The translations under genes were made by a program, and so were the position numbers. A DNA stretch of 55,310 nucleotides, from positions 1 through 55,310 of the IMG/VR virus record IMGVR_UViG_3300039109_000093. One strand, given 5' to 3'. Every line of letters starts with the position of its first letter. The stretch's first letter is position 1. Origin of the DNA: a virus. The notes below the pieces were generated by a model, which ran no database searches, was not told the DNA's origin, and saw nothing but the letters and a program-made list of their open reading frames with translations. Positions 40,443-48,693 of the stretch are shown here, piece after piece.

Positions 40443-42094
40443 GACGTTTTGCCCTTCGTGGACTGCTGGCCGGATGCCGAGGCGGCAGGCGCCTTGGTGA
40501 CGTTCTTGGTGGGAGTGCCTCCGCCTGCTGGACGGCCACCACGAGCTCCAGCAGCTCCTTGCGCAACGGGTGGGGCGCCAGAAGCCGCTCCAGTACCGCC
40601 ACCCCCGCCATTGGCACTGAAAGGCACCATCGTCTGGAAGATGTCATCCAGTCCACTGTCAGCCTCCAGGTCGCGGCGCATGGCCTCCACCGCCTGGTCG
40701 AAGCCGAAGTACTCCAGCACCGACTCGCGGGACAGCTCGTTCATCGTGCGCAGGCTGATGATCGACTGGGCCCAGCCGGTGTCGTCGTCCAGCGCCACAT
40801 GGGACGGCACGAAAGCCAGGTTGGGCTGGTCCTTGAAGACGCCCGCATTCCTGGGGTGCTCCACGATGGCCTTGGCGATCTCGCGCTCCAGGAACCTGCG
40901 CAGCATGTGCCGCTTGTTCTCCAGCCCGCGCGCCACCAGGCGACCTTGCTGGAGGGAGTTGTCGCCACGGTTGCCTGACCGGGAGCCGGATGCCGCAAAC
41001 AGCCCCAGCACCGCTTGGGTGATGCGGTTGTCCAGCACGTCGTACTTCTCCGGCGACAGGGTGAAGTCCTGCTTGGGAGTGATGATCTCGATCTCCAGCC
41101 GGTGATCGGAGATGATCACCGGCAGCTTGGCGACGTAGTCGAAGTTCTCCTGGAGATTGGCGATCTCCTCGGGGTAGGCCGGGTCCTCCTTGGAGCCCTT
41201 CTTCACCAGCAGGATGTAGTTGGCCGCGCCGATGAGGTTGACCCGGTCGGCCTCCATGAGCTGCTGCTTGAGGTCGAGCAGCTTGAACACCCGCTTGAGT
41301 CGGATGTCGGGAAACCGCAGGTGGTCCGGCTTGGTCTGGCTATGCCGCTTCACCAGGTCCGGATTGAGCAGCACCAGCCGAGAGACGTCCACCCCGAGGG
41401 CGGTGAGCTCCTGGAGCTCGTACGGGTCGGCCACCATGTACTGGCCGCTGTAGAAACGCTCCATCAGCTCGTCCATCAAGGTGCCGTCCATCACCGAGTA
41501 GTACTGGCTGATCTCCTGTGGAGTTGCCTGCCAGGCAAGGGATTCCTGCCCGAAGGCCATCATTCCCACCGGCACGATCTTCAGCGAGTCCAGCGTCGTG
41601 ATGGCCTTGGGGTACCAGACGTCGTAGGACAGCTTGCGCTGGTTGCCCTTCTTGGTCTTGCCGCGCACCTTGAAGGTCCCCTGCCCCCACCAGAAGCCCA
41701 CACAGACTTGAGAGTATGTAAAAGTCTCGCGGTACATCTTGCGCACCAGCGCATCCATGTCGATCTCGGCGCTGATCTGGTTGAAGACGTCGGCCTCGTC
41801 CGGCTCCGAGGACTCCCACTTGATCCCCTGGAACGCCAGCGACTCGGTCAGCTCCGCGATGCCACCGACGATGTCGTCGTTCTGCACGGCGGTACGGGCG
41901 ATGGACATCTGGCGGTACTGGTTGTCCGGTGCCACGTAGGCGCCACGGTCGAACATCGAAGAGCGGTTGGTCGCGGCCCTGGCATTGTCGACCCACCGGG
42001 AGAGCTGGGCAGCCATCTGACGCATCTTGGGGTCGAGCTCGTCCTGCGTCGCAGGCAGAACATCCCCGCTGTAGACCACGTCAACCTGCGCCAT
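40439..42094 (-). CDS. Portal protein
   Basis: A 551-residue protein with ATG 42092-42094 behind GGGAGAACG; the longer open frame upstream is rejected. Position after terminase, size, and sequence (NQISAEIDMDALVRKMYRET; ITQAVLGLFAASGS) fit the dodecameric portal through which DNA enters the head. The last ~60 residues are Gly/Ala/Pro-rich and probably flexible. Coupled to the zinc-knuckle protein by ATGA. Confidence 0.85.
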   Translation of the reverse strand: MAQVDVVYSGDVLPATQDELDPKMRQMAAQLSRWVDNARAATNRSSMFDRGAYVAPDNQYRQMSIARTAVQNDDIVGGIAELTESLAFQGIKWESSEPDEADVFNQISAEIDMDALVRKMYRETFTYSQVCVGFWWGQGTFKVRGKTKKGNQRKLSYDVWYPKAITTLDSLKIVPVGMMAFGQESLAWQATPQEISQYYSVMDGTLMDELMERFYSGQYMVADPYELQELTALGVDVSRLVLLNPDLVKRHSQTKPDHLRFPDIRLKRVFKLLDLKQQLMEADRVNLIGAANYILLVKKGSKEDPAYPEEIANLQENFDYVAKLPVIISDHRLEIEIITPKQDFTLSPEKYDVLDNRITQAVLGLFAASGSRSGNRGDNSLQQGRLVARGLENKRHMLRRFLEREIAKAIVEHPRNAGVFKDQPNLAFVPSHVALDDDTGWAQSIISLRTMNELSRESVLEYFGFDQAVEAMRRDLEADSGLDDIFQTMVPFSANGGGGGTGAASGAPPVAQGAAGARGGRPAGGGTPTKNVTKAPAASASGQQSTKGKTS

Positions 42095-42102
42095 CGTTCT
42101 CC

Positions 42103-42576
42103 CTATCGGACCATGTCGAGGTCTTGCCGCATCAGGGCGATGCGACTCGTATTGAGGCGGTACTGCCTGTCTAACTCCTCCAGGATCGGGGTTACTTGTT
42201 GAGTTCTCAGTCTTGTGTATTGCCGGTCGTGGGACTCCACGAGCTGGAGGTCGGTCCACAGTTCCGTGAGCCGGGCCGAGAAGGCGGAGGACTCCACCAG
42301 TACCTGGTCGGGCTGCTTGGAGTGCCAGGTCCGGATGGCGGCCTTGACGCCCGCGAGCTCCATGAGGATCTCGACCCTGGTGCCAATGGCCGCCGCCAGC
42401 CGCACCGGGTCCTCGAAGGCCGACATCAGGCTGGTGGGACCGCTCGTGACCGTGCTAACGCCCGTTCGCAGGGGGGGCATCCCGTCGCTCAGGGCCGCCA
42501 GCAGTACGGGATCGACCGGAGCCTGGCTGACGAAGCCGGACTCCTGGTCACCCTTCATCGTTGCCACGGGACACAT
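42103..42576 (-). CDS. Hypothetical protein between terminase and portal
   Basis: A 157-residue helical protein. ATG 42574-42576 has GAAGGAGTG upstream. The end is rich in charged helices (LWTDLQLVESHDRQYTRLR, ILEELDRQYRLNTSRI). No motif. It ends in TAG. A palindrome (42453-42470) lies in the first third. The 106 bases upstream, to the terminase stop, hold a direct repeat of AATCGAGCAG and no clear gene. Confidence 0.65.
   Translation of the reverse strand: MCPVATMKGDQESGFVSQAPVDPVLLAALSDGMPPLRTGVSTVTSGPTSLMSAFEDPVRLAAAIGTRVEILMELAGVKAAIRTWHSKQPDQVLVESSAFSARLTELWTDLQLVESHDRQYTRLRTQQVTPILEELDRQYRLNTSRIALMRQDLDMVR
42453..42470. repeat. Dispersed operator-like palindrome, 15/16, with an exact LexA half-site
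   Basis: TGCTAACG-CC-CGTTCGCA; the right side contains GTTCG, the LexA half-site. Confidence 0.65.
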
Positions 42577-42682
42577 GCTCACTCCTTCGGTTGGGAGCAG
42601 CTCGAAACCGACGAGAACTGCTCGATTCTGCTCGATTCTGGTCCATCCATGCAGGTCAGAGGCTATGCGGCTGGTCCGACAG

Positions 42683-45370
42683 TTAGTTGCCCATAAAGGC
42701 GTCCAGCACCGGCCCGTTGCGCCGGGTGCGACCCATGACCTGCTCGATACCGTCCAGGCTCTTGCCCAGCACGGCCAGCTTGGCAGCATCCATGGTGTGG
42801 AAGCTGCTTCCACCCCCGTAGCGGGCCACCTTGCGGCCCTTGTCACTGGCATCCCGGGCATACACGATCACCTGGCCCTGGAACTCGCCCAGCAGCTCGG
42901 TGTCGTAGGGCAGCTCCATCATGCCGCCGTCCACCAGGCTCCGAAGCTCGTCCGTGGCGTGCTCGATGATGTTCTTCTCGATGACGGCGTCTTCGGGCTT
43001 CTCCCGACGCTCCAGCGGCCGGTCATCGAACGCCACAGCTCGCTTCTCCGAGAATCCGTAGCCCTTGATGCGCACCGCGTGCTTATGCAACCGCCCGCCC
43101 CTAGTGGTCTCCTGCCAGATCGGCAGCCCCAGCCCAGTGTTGTGCGTCAGCAGGTGATGCCGCGTCACGTATAGATGGTCCTCTGCCGCCACCCTGATGC
43201 AGACCGAGTCCTCCTCGCCGTCAGGTTCGATGCTGGCGATGTACCGCTTCAATGGTCGTACCCGCGCCACGACGGCGTCTCTCTTGCGAGAGAGACGAAA
43301 CGGAATCAGCCCTTCCGGCATGGCGATGCTTGCTCGATATGCCGTCCGTCCGGCCTTGCCGTTGCAACTGGTCGCGTGGGCTGCGTAACGGGCCGATCCG
43401 CCGAGGGACTCCACCAACGTAACGACATCCTTGATCAACTGCTCCGAAGATGACCTGATGCCGCAGGACGACCGTCCATGCTGGACGCTCACCCAGCCGT
43501 CGGTGTCCATGATCCCCTGGAGCAGGAGTAGGCGGTCCGCCCAGGGTGCCGTCAGGTACTCGGACGGCACGGCCTTCTCGTGCGAACGCTTGCCCGCCAG
43601 GTCCAACTCGCGCAGGCTTGCAAGAAGGCCGCACGACGGCGGGAACTGACCCTTGGCGTTCCGTGCCCTAACGGGTTCGACCACCTGGTAGTTGCACCGG
43701 TCGGTGTGTCTCAAGACGTGGCCATCCGGAAGGCGACCCTCTACCTCTGCGAGGATCTCCGGGTCGACGCTGGAGAAGCGGACACCAGTCTTGCGGAGGT
43801 TGCCATCTCCGAGCAGGGCGCCCAGCAGGTATGGATCAACGGGCCTCTCGCCACTCCCCGCTAGATCGGCGGGAGCTGACAGCATCGGCACCGTCCAGTA
43901 GTTCTGTGACGCACCCGGCAGGGTTGCGGCGATCTGTTCAGTAGTCATCACAGCGGGATCACGATGCTGCGTGTGGTGCACAGTCCAAAGGTGCTCGGGA
44001 CCACACCGCGTCCACGAGCCATCAGAGCAGGTAACTCGCATGACCCGTCGGTCTTCCTGGGGATACACGCCAGTCACCAAGGTGGGCTTGCCGTCCGACC
44101 CGATCACCTCATCACCAACTCGGAGAGAGCCAATGGCCCTCCATCCACCCGGAGTGAGTACCGGCTCGCTGACCGGCTGCATCTTGTCCAAGGCGAGGCT
44201 CTTGAGTCGGTCGCCGTAGAAGTCGGCCACCGCCATAATGACAGCCGCCTGGTCCACCGCCGAGATGCGCATCATGTGAATGCGCGTCAGTAGCCGCAGC
44301 ACATCCTTCTCACCAACCTTGATCAGCCCGAACACCAACAGCTCGCTAGGGTCGTTCGTCATGCCGATGTCCATCCCGGCCCAGTAGCTCTTGTACCCAG
44401 GCAGCAGGTGACTGGCAGGGAGCTTCAGGTGACCCTCAATAGGCATCCCCGAGTGCTCAACGAACTCATATTCCAGCTTACGCTTGGCGTAGACGTTCTC
44501 GTTGTATTCCGTAGCCCAGGTGGACTCGCTCATCCGAACGCAAGCCATGAGCCGCGCTAGGACCAGTACTGGGGAACTGATGTCACCATGTTCCCCCAGG
44601 ATGTTCCTTTTATAGTCAGGATTGTCCCGTGAACCACCGTACAGGGCGATCTTCTTGCGACGCTCCTCGGCGTTCCAGCCCGGACGGTGCATGGCCATGT
44701 AGCGATGCACATAGAACGGCAGATCAGGGTTGTCGTGCTGAGTAATGCGGTAGAACATATCCCGGACACCACGAGAAACGCCATGGACCCGCCACTGGCT
44801 ACCAGGCGTGTCCTTCATCGTTTCGATCAGCTCTAGCCAGCCCTGCTCAGGGAAGTCTTGACCCTCATCGAGCTCCACCCTATGGGCGTGCTGTCCTTTG
44901 ACGCCCGATCCAGTAGGCCCCGGTAAACGCCCCATGATGACAGCCCCGTTGATGAAAGTAGCCTGGAACTGCGGCTGATGTTTGATGCCACCGCCCTTCT
45001 GTCGAGGCAGCATCTCCCGACCTAAACGCACACGCATGAACAATCCCTCAATTTTGTCCACGATAGGCCCGAGGTGGTTGAGCTGCGGCGCCGTGATGAG
45101 CATCTCCTGGCCGGGGAAGTTGAACGGGAAGGCGAACGCCCGTAGCTGCACGCCAAGTGACTTGCCTAAATCGCGCCCCGCATGCTCGACCTGATACCGC
45201 TCCTCGCTGGTGTAGAGGCTCCACTGGTAATCCCTGACCCGAAAGCAAGGGTCGGGTTTGCCCGGCGTCTCGTCCAACATGCAGAACTCGGCCAGTTCGA
45301 TCCCAGACGGGTCATCCAAGATCGCCGCCAAATACTTCTCGTCTTCGTCCAAGTCGGGAATAGCTGTCAT
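42683..45370 (-). CDS. Terminase large subunit interrupted by an intein
   Basis: An 895-residue precursor. N-extein (1-396): variant Walker A HAGRDLGKSLG (63-73), Walker B RVELDEGQD (164-172), and the start of the nuclease domain AGMDIGMTNDP (331-341). Residues 397-744 are an intein. C-extein (745-895) resumes with TGLGLPIWQ and ends KSLDGIEQ...FMGN. Spliced length is 547 residues, normal for the enzyme that cuts and pumps phage DNA into heads. Its ATG closes an eight-codon micro-ORF by ATGA. The splice point restores D-K-T-G-L-G, the conserved DxTG motif of the terminase nuclease. Confidence 0.92.
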   Translation of the reverse strand: MTAIPDLDEDEKYLAAILDDPSGIELAEFCMLDETPGKPDPCFRVRDYQWSLYTSEERYQVEHAGRDLGKSLGVQLRAFAFPFNFPGQEMLITAPQLNHLGPIVDKIEGLFMRVRLGREMLPRQKGGGIKHQPQFQATFINGAVIMGRLPGPTGSGVKGQHAHRVELDEGQDFPEQGWLELIETMKDTPGSQWRVHGVSRGVRDMFYRITQHDNPDLPFYVHRYMAMHRPGWNAEERRKKIALYGGSRDNPDYKRNILGEHGDISSPVLVLARLMACVRMSESTWATEYNENVYAKRKLEYEFVEHSGMPIEGHLKLPASHLLPGYKSYWAGMDIGMTNDPSELLVFGLIKVGEKDVLRLLTRIHMMRISAVDQAAVIMAVADFYGDRLKSLALDKMQPVSEPVLTPGGWRAIGSLRVGDEVIGSDGKPTLVTGVYPQEDRRVMRVTCSDGSWTRCGPEHLWTVHHTQHRDPAVMTTEQIAATLPGASQNYWTVPMLSAPADLAGSGERPVDPYLLGALLGDGNLRKTGVRFSSVDPEILAEVEGRLPDGHVLRHTDRCNYQVVEPVRARNAKGQFPPSCGLLASLRELDLAGKRSHEKAVPSEYLTAPWADRLLLLQGIMDTDGWVSVQHGRSSCGIRSSSEQLIKDVVTLVESLGGSARYAAHATSCNGKAGRTAYRASIAMPEGLIPFRLSRKRDAVVARVRPLKRYIASIEPDGEEDSVCIRVAAEDHLYVTRHHLLTHNTGLGLPIWQETTRGGRLHKHAVRIKGYGFSEKRAVAFDDRPLERREKPEDAVIEKNIIEHATDELRSLVDGGMMELPYDTELLGEFQGQVIVYARDASDKGRKVARYGGGSSFHTMDAAKLAVLGKSLDGIEQVMGRTRRNGPVLDAFMGN
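43139..44182 (-). other. Class 3 intein with LAGLIDADG homing endonuclease
   Basis: 348 residues. It starts at Met1 (K|MQP) and ends in LLTHN before Thr+1. There is no Cys or Ser at position 1. Instead it has the three residues that define class 3 inteins: Trp66 in GPEHLW (block B), Cys328 in SVCIRV (block F) and Thr346 in THN (block G). Block A is visible as PVLTPGGW...GDEV. Two LAGLIDADG-like helices, LLGALLGDGN (119-128) and LLQGIMDTDG (220-229), mark an intact-looking homing endonuclease. By family knowledge, splicing starts with attack by the block F cysteine. Gln398 as first residue is an alternative, but the DxTG extein motif favours Met. Confidence 0.85.
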
Positions 45371-45393
45371 GCCGGAACCAGATCTTCTCTCAT
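45367..45393 (-). CDS. Eight-codon coupling micro-ORF before terminase
   Basis: ATG AGA GAA ... GCA TGA (MREDLVPA) overlaps the upstream stop by ATGA and the terminase ATG by ATGA. The terminase start has only a weak, distant ribosome site. Re-initiation through this short frame may set its level. Function inferred only from the double overlap. Confidence 0.35.
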   Translation of the reverse strand: MREDLVPA

Positions 45394-45941
45394 GATGGCT
45401 TCTTTCCGGACAGGCGCTTCATGACACCGATGGACAGGTTCGGTCGTTCCGTCATGATCTCCCCGAGAACCTGCTGGACGTACAGGACCCGCCACTCCAG
45501 GAAGAAGGCCGGGTTGATCCGGCACCCGACAGCGATCTTGTCGAGCACGTAGAGATCGAGCTGCATGTGGGAGTAGTCGCCACGCAGCAGCTCGGACAGA
45601 CGCCGGTCGCTGATCCCGGTCTTGATGCCCATGGCCCGTATGCTGCGGTCGCCCTGCAACTCCTTGAAGGCCACCGGAAATGGGTCCACGCTGAACTGTG
45701 GGGTGATCATCTTCCACAGGTCTGCCAGGTTGGCGTTCCTTGGCATCGTACGGCGGCCGTCGAGACGCTGCCCGGTCTCTCGCTTGCGGTCGTCGTACTT
45801 CGTCACCACGTAGATGTCACCCAAGATCTGGTGCATCACGTCCGGACGCCGATCAAAGAAATCGACCCATTCCTCGACGCCATGCTTGACGCTGGGATAC
45901 GTCTCGCGGGCGTTCTGCCAGTCCGACACCTTCTGGACCAT
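45390..45941 (-). CDS. HTH protein preceding terminase, possible small terminase subunit
   Basis: A 183-residue protein. SIRAMGIKTGISDRRLSELLRG (about residues 100-121) has the shape of an Xre-type helix-turn-helix, followed by helices (YVLDKIAVGCRINPAFFLEWR). A DNA-binding protein directly before the large terminase subunit is often the small subunit that recognises the packaging site, but a regulator is possible. The ATG lies two bases after the upstream TAG. Confidence 0.65.
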   Translation of the reverse strand: MVQKVSDWQNARETYPSVKHGVEEWVDFFDRRPDVMHQILGDIYVVTKYDDRKRETGQRLDGRRTMPRNANLADLWKMITPQFSVDPFPVAFKELQGDRSIRAMGIKTGISDRRLSELLRGDYSHMQLDLYVLDKIAVGCRINPAFFLEWRVLYVQQVLGEIMTERPNLSIGVMKRLSGKKPS

Positions 45942-45943
45942 GG

Positions 45944-46597
45944 CTACAGCTCCCGCAGCCAGGCGCGTTGATTCTGGCGCCAGGCGGTGTCGATGGCATC
46001 GAACTCGGGGCGCATGACCTCACGGACCCAGTCCAGGATGTCGTCCGGCTTCTCCAAGCCCAGCTTGAACCGTTCCACCTCATCGGACCTGTCGTAGGCA
46101 CCCACCATGGAGAAGAGCTGGTTGATCAGCGACAGCGCCTTGTGGACCTGCTTCTCGCGGTGGATGCCGTGCTCCCGTGCCCGGGCCTTGAGATTGACGA
46201 TGTAGGACCCCACGGAGGTGAAGGCGTCCTTCTCGCGCTGCGCCTTGGTCAAGCCCAGGTCGTTCTTGATGGTCGAGATCAGCGGCGAGTTCTCCTTGAT
46301 GACCTTCCGGCAGTCCGCTTCCTCGCCGGGCCCCAGGATCTCCTTGTAGTAGTTCTTCCCCGAGGCCAGCCAGCAGGTGGCCCGGTAGACCAGCAGCTCC
46401 ATGAACAGCATCCGGTCCAGGTCCTGGAGATCAGAGACGGCCGAGAAGGTGTTCTCCGTCGTGTACTTCTTCTGCTGCTCGTTGTAGAAGTCCCGCTCGG
46501 CCGTGCCCTGGACGATGATCTCCTGTCCGGAGAGCATCTTGACGGTGAACCCACGCGGGCCTGCCGAGCTGGACTGGAGCGAGCTGGTGATGGTCAC
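45944..46597 (-). CDS. Hypothetical packaging-operon protein
   Basis: A 217-residue, mostly helical protein (LQDLDRMLFMELLVYRAT; REVMRPEFDAIDTAWRQNQ). It opens the packaging/head operon after the tRNA. It could be the small terminase subunit instead of the HTH gene downstream. A degenerate palindrome (46612-46629) lies 15 bases upstream of its ATG. It ends in TAG. Confidence 0.65.
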   Translation of the reverse strand: MTITSSLQSSSAGPRGFTVKMLSGQEIIVQGTAERDFYNEQQKKYTTENTFSAVSDLQDLDRMLFMELLVYRATCWLASGKNYYKEILGPGEEADCRKVIKENSPLISTIKNDLGLTKAQREKDAFTSVGSYIVNLKARAREHGIHREKQVHKALSLINQLFSMVGAYDRSDEVERFKLGLEKPDDILDWVREVMRPEFDAIDTAWRQNQRAWLREL

Positions 46598-46664
46598 GGC
46601 CCGACTGTAGACGACAACGCCCGTTGCCGCCCCAGCATCCGGGGCAGATGTTGCTGGCGTGTCG

Positions 46665-46738
46665 TGCCTTCCGAGAGACTCGAACTCTCAACCTGCCCGC
46701 TTTAGAGGCGGGCCGCTCTGCCATTGAGCTAGAAAGGC
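46665..46738 (-). tRNA. tRNA with CUA anticodon (amber-reading)
   Basis: 74 bases fold as a full cloverleaf: acceptor GCCTTTC/GGAAGGC (one T:G), D stem GCTC/GAGC, anticodon stem CCCGC/GCGGG, loop CTCTAAA, T stem GAGAG/CTCTC with loop TTCGAGT, discriminator A, no encoded CCA. U33 places the anticodon at CUA (46703-46705), which reads UAG. The loop CUCUAAA is the one found in classical amber suppressors such as supF. One extra base lies between the D and anticodon stems (GG). At least five genes here end in TAG, so readthrough would be selective or late. Confidence 0.8.
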
Positions 46739-46739
46739 T

Positions 46740-46776
46740 TGGTGCCCCCGCCAGGAGTCGAACCTGGCCACCCGAA
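46740..46776 (-). other. 3' half of a tRNA (T arm, acceptor strand, CCA)
   Basis: Reading the minus strand: T arm CCAGG-TTCGACT-CCTGG (46751-46767), acceptor strand CGGGGGC (46744-46750), discriminator A and an encoded CCA ending at 46740, one base before the next tRNA. No matching 5' half (GCCCCCG) or anticodon stem exists upstream; coding sequence runs into it instead. It is either a degraded tandem tRNA or a tRNA 3' end of the kind phages carry in attP cores. No integrase is near. Confidence 0.6.
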
Positions 46777-46949
46777 GGTAACCAGGACTCCGCGCCCTCC
46801 CAGACGACGTCGATGAAGAACTCATTGGTGTCGCACGTGACGCTCCTCACCTGACCATGAACCTGGTGAGTGAAGGGCGAGTTCTTGAGGCGGACCCGTT
46901 GGCCGATCTCGAAGTGCCAGCTCCAACCGGCAGTTGATCCCGTGCTCAC
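46740..46949 (-). pseudogene. Gene truncated by tRNA sequence
   Basis: A frame from GTG 46947-46949 (GTGA overlap with the RusA-like gene) reads as a small beta-barrel-type protein (WHFEIGQRVRLKNSPFTHQV; CDTNEFFIDVVWEGAESWLP). It then enters the tRNA 3' half with no stop and stays open through both tRNA elements to 46431. The original 3' end has apparently been replaced by tRNA sequence. If translated it would be a ~170-residue fusion with meaningless C-terminus. Confidence 0.55.
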
Positions 46950-47401
46950 AGCGCCACCACCCTCAAGACGAACCGGGCACTCCCCCTGGTAGGCAAGGTC
47001 TTCTGGGCTGGGTGAATGAACGGCCAAGTGCGCTCGACGTATGTCTCGTCGTCATCTGGAATGACTTTGGCATCCATCAAACCGTCGCAACAATATTTTA
47101 TTGCATATGCAAGGTTATCTTGATCGCGGGTACGAACAGTCGCTGGAATGTAGTGCAGCTCCACCCTGATGCGTCGACAAGGCGGAATCCGTTGAGCCCT
47201 AGCAAGTACATGCACCGCATCCCGCCAAGCCTTGGCCTTCCTGGCTTTTACGGCCCAGTGCTCCCTGTCGTTGAGGTTGGGAATCTCAGCCACGGTCTGA
47301 AACGGCAGATGCAGGCTCCACTCGCCCTGTAGCTGTCGGACTACCGGCACGGCCGCATCAGGCCGGACCGCAGCCGGGACGTCGACACGGAGGCCCTTCA
47401 C
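46946..47401 (-). CDS. RusA-like Holliday junction resolvase
   Basis: A 151-residue protein with the RusA signature RTRDQDNLAYAIKYCCDGL followed by VIPDDDETYVE: the conserved D...DN...K...D-G-L...D-D-D acidic/lysine set that binds Mg2+ and cuts four-way junctions. It should resolve branched DNA before packaging. I use GTG 47399-47401 (GTGA overlap); another GTG one codon earlier is possible. Confidence 0.85.
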   Translation of the reverse strand: MKGLRVDVPAAVRPDAAVPVVRQLQGEWSLHLPFQTVAEIPNLNDREHWAVKARKAKAWRDAVHVLARAQRIPPCRRIRVELHYIPATVRTRDQDNLAYAIKYCCDGLMDAKVIPDDDETYVERTWPFIHPAQKTLPTRGSARFVLRVVAL

Positions 47402-48006
47402 CACTTGGAAATCGTCATAGGTGCCTGGATTCTCGCGATGGTGCCCTGAAGTATCTTCATGTCGAACTTCGCGCCCGTCACCACAATGTTGGGCCGCTTT
47501 GCGATTTGCTCGTCCATCCGAGCGGCATCGAGAACCTTCTGGACAGCCTGTTGGTCTAACCAGTATTCGGCCTCCTCTACGCTGGTGAACCGAGGCTGCG
47601 GCTCAGGGATCGGATTGTGCTCCTCCAGCCAGGCATCGGCTTCCTCCTGGGTCCGGAAGGTGGGCACCACCAGTGGCACGGCCTCGATGTACCGCCAGGG
47701 CACGTTGACCGGGAGGTTGTATGGCGACCCGTCCATCTCCTCCAGGTCCACCGTGCAGAAGCCGTTCTCGACGTAGGAGACCTTGCCGGTGCGACCGGCA
47801 AGGGTCGGGTGCGGATCCGAGATGACAACGCGCATTCTCACCTGCACTGCGGACCTGATGACGTCGAGATGAAGCGACCGGGACTTGTCCGCGTGGAAGG
47901 CATCGGCAGTCTTGATCCGGTCACCGCCGAAGTGTTCCTCGTGGTACAGGGACTTACCGCAGAGGCAGTTGCCACCATGGGATTCCTGGAAATAGTGCGG
48001 GTTCAT
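47398..48006 (-). CDS. Hypothetical protein with N-terminal CxC/His cluster
   Basis: A 202-residue protein. The first 30 residues contain NCLCGKSLYHEEHF, a possible metal site. The middle (RTGKVSYVENGFCTVDLEE) looks like a small barrel similar in pattern to the truncated gene at 46740-46949. A helical region follows (TQEEADAWLEEHNP, SVEEAEYWLDQQ). No function recognised. ATGA overlap with the DUF1643 gene. Confidence 0.65.
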   Translation of the reverse strand: MNPHYFQESHGGNCLCGKSLYHEEHFGGDRIKTADAFHADKSRSLHLDVIRSAVQVRMRVVISDPHPTLAGRTGKVSYVENGFCTVDLEEMDGSPYNLPVNVPWRYIEAVPLVVPTFRTQEEADAWLEEHNPIPEPQPRFTSVEEAEYWLDQQAVQKVLDAARMDEQIAKRPNIVVTGAKFDMKILQGTIARIQAPMTISKW

Positions 48007-48554
48007 AACGAGTCTTGACCGGCCCTAACGGACGTTCCGAACGGCACGAGCGGCTGGTCGCCCTTGACGTACAGCGGGTGACGCGGGTGGCCGTCCTTCG
48101 TCGTGCCGAGGCACCGCCAGTTCACATCGGGCACCAGGGCCATGACCTGAGCCACGCGCTCAGGCTTCGCGTTCGCGCCCCACGCTGCGACGACCGGGCG
48201 CTCGACGCAGGAGACCCCAGTGAGCATCCGCAGCAACTTGGTGTCGTTCTGCGGCCCCACGGCATCAACGCAGGTCAGGAGGGCTTTCGGGTCGGTCGCC
48301 CGGTAGGCGTAGAGGTTCACGACGTGGATGCCCGCGTAGCCCTCCCTCCGAGCGAAGCCCATGCACCGCCTGATCGTCGGGTCGTCGATGTCGGCGTCGG
48401 CCGTGGACGGGTTGAGCATCACGAAGGGCAGCAGCGCGCCGCCGGCCCAGCGGCGTGCCAGCGAGTAGCGGTAGGTCTCGCAGTTGCTGATGACCGCGTA
48501 CTTCTCGATCGCCCGCAGAGGACCGCTGTCGGTTAGTTTCTGCTTATCCGACAT
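48003..48554 (-). CDS. DUF1643-family protein
   Basis: A 183-residue protein with the family hallmark MLNPSTADADIDDPTIRRC (about 46-64), then GIHVVNLYAYRATDP and WGANAK. DUF1643 proteins occur in many phages and mobile elements, and their biochemical role is not known to me. The ATG overlaps the end of the next small gene by 11 bases. Confidence 0.85.
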   Translation of the reverse strand: MSDKQKLTDSGPLRAIEKYAVISNCETYRYSLARRWAGGALLPFVMLNPSTADADIDDPTIRRCMGFARREGYAGIHVVNLYAYRATDPKALLTCVDAVGPQNDTKLLRMLTGVSCVERPVVAAWGANAKPERVAQVMALVPDVNWRCLGTTKDGHPRHPLYVKGDQPLVPFGTSVRAGQDSL

Positions 48555-48693
48555 CAGGACTCCCGGCCTTAGCGGTCGGTGGGCTCGCCTTCCTGCGACG
48601 GACCTTCCACTTGCTGTCGAACCAGTGGTCGGTCTTGTGTCGATCTACGCCGACGATCCGCTCGATGTCCTCAGCAGGAACGATCTCAGCCAC
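48544..48693 (-). CDS. Small basic protein
   Basis: A 49-residue protein from GTG 48691-48693, overlapping the upstream gene by eight bases. AEDIERIVGVDRHKTDHWFDS suggests a short helix-turn-helix-like region followed by a basic tail (KWKVRRRK). It could bind nucleic acid. Start codon is uncertain. Confidence 0.45.
   Translation of the reverse strand: MAEIVPAEDIERIVGVDRHKTDHWFDSKWKVRRRKASPPTAKAGSPDVG

Noticed and set aside
39078-41105. A 675-codon open frame on the + strand
   Set aside because: Antisense to the portal and zinc-knuckle genes; same composition artefact.
46740-46800. A second complete tRNA upstream of the CUA tRNA
   Set aside because: Only the 3' half folds; no matching acceptor 5' strand, D arm or anticodon stem could be found.
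48023-48040. Another palindrome copy (CCCTAACG-GA-CGTTCCGA)
   Set aside because: Only 11 of 16 positions match; within what GC-rich sequence could give by chance.
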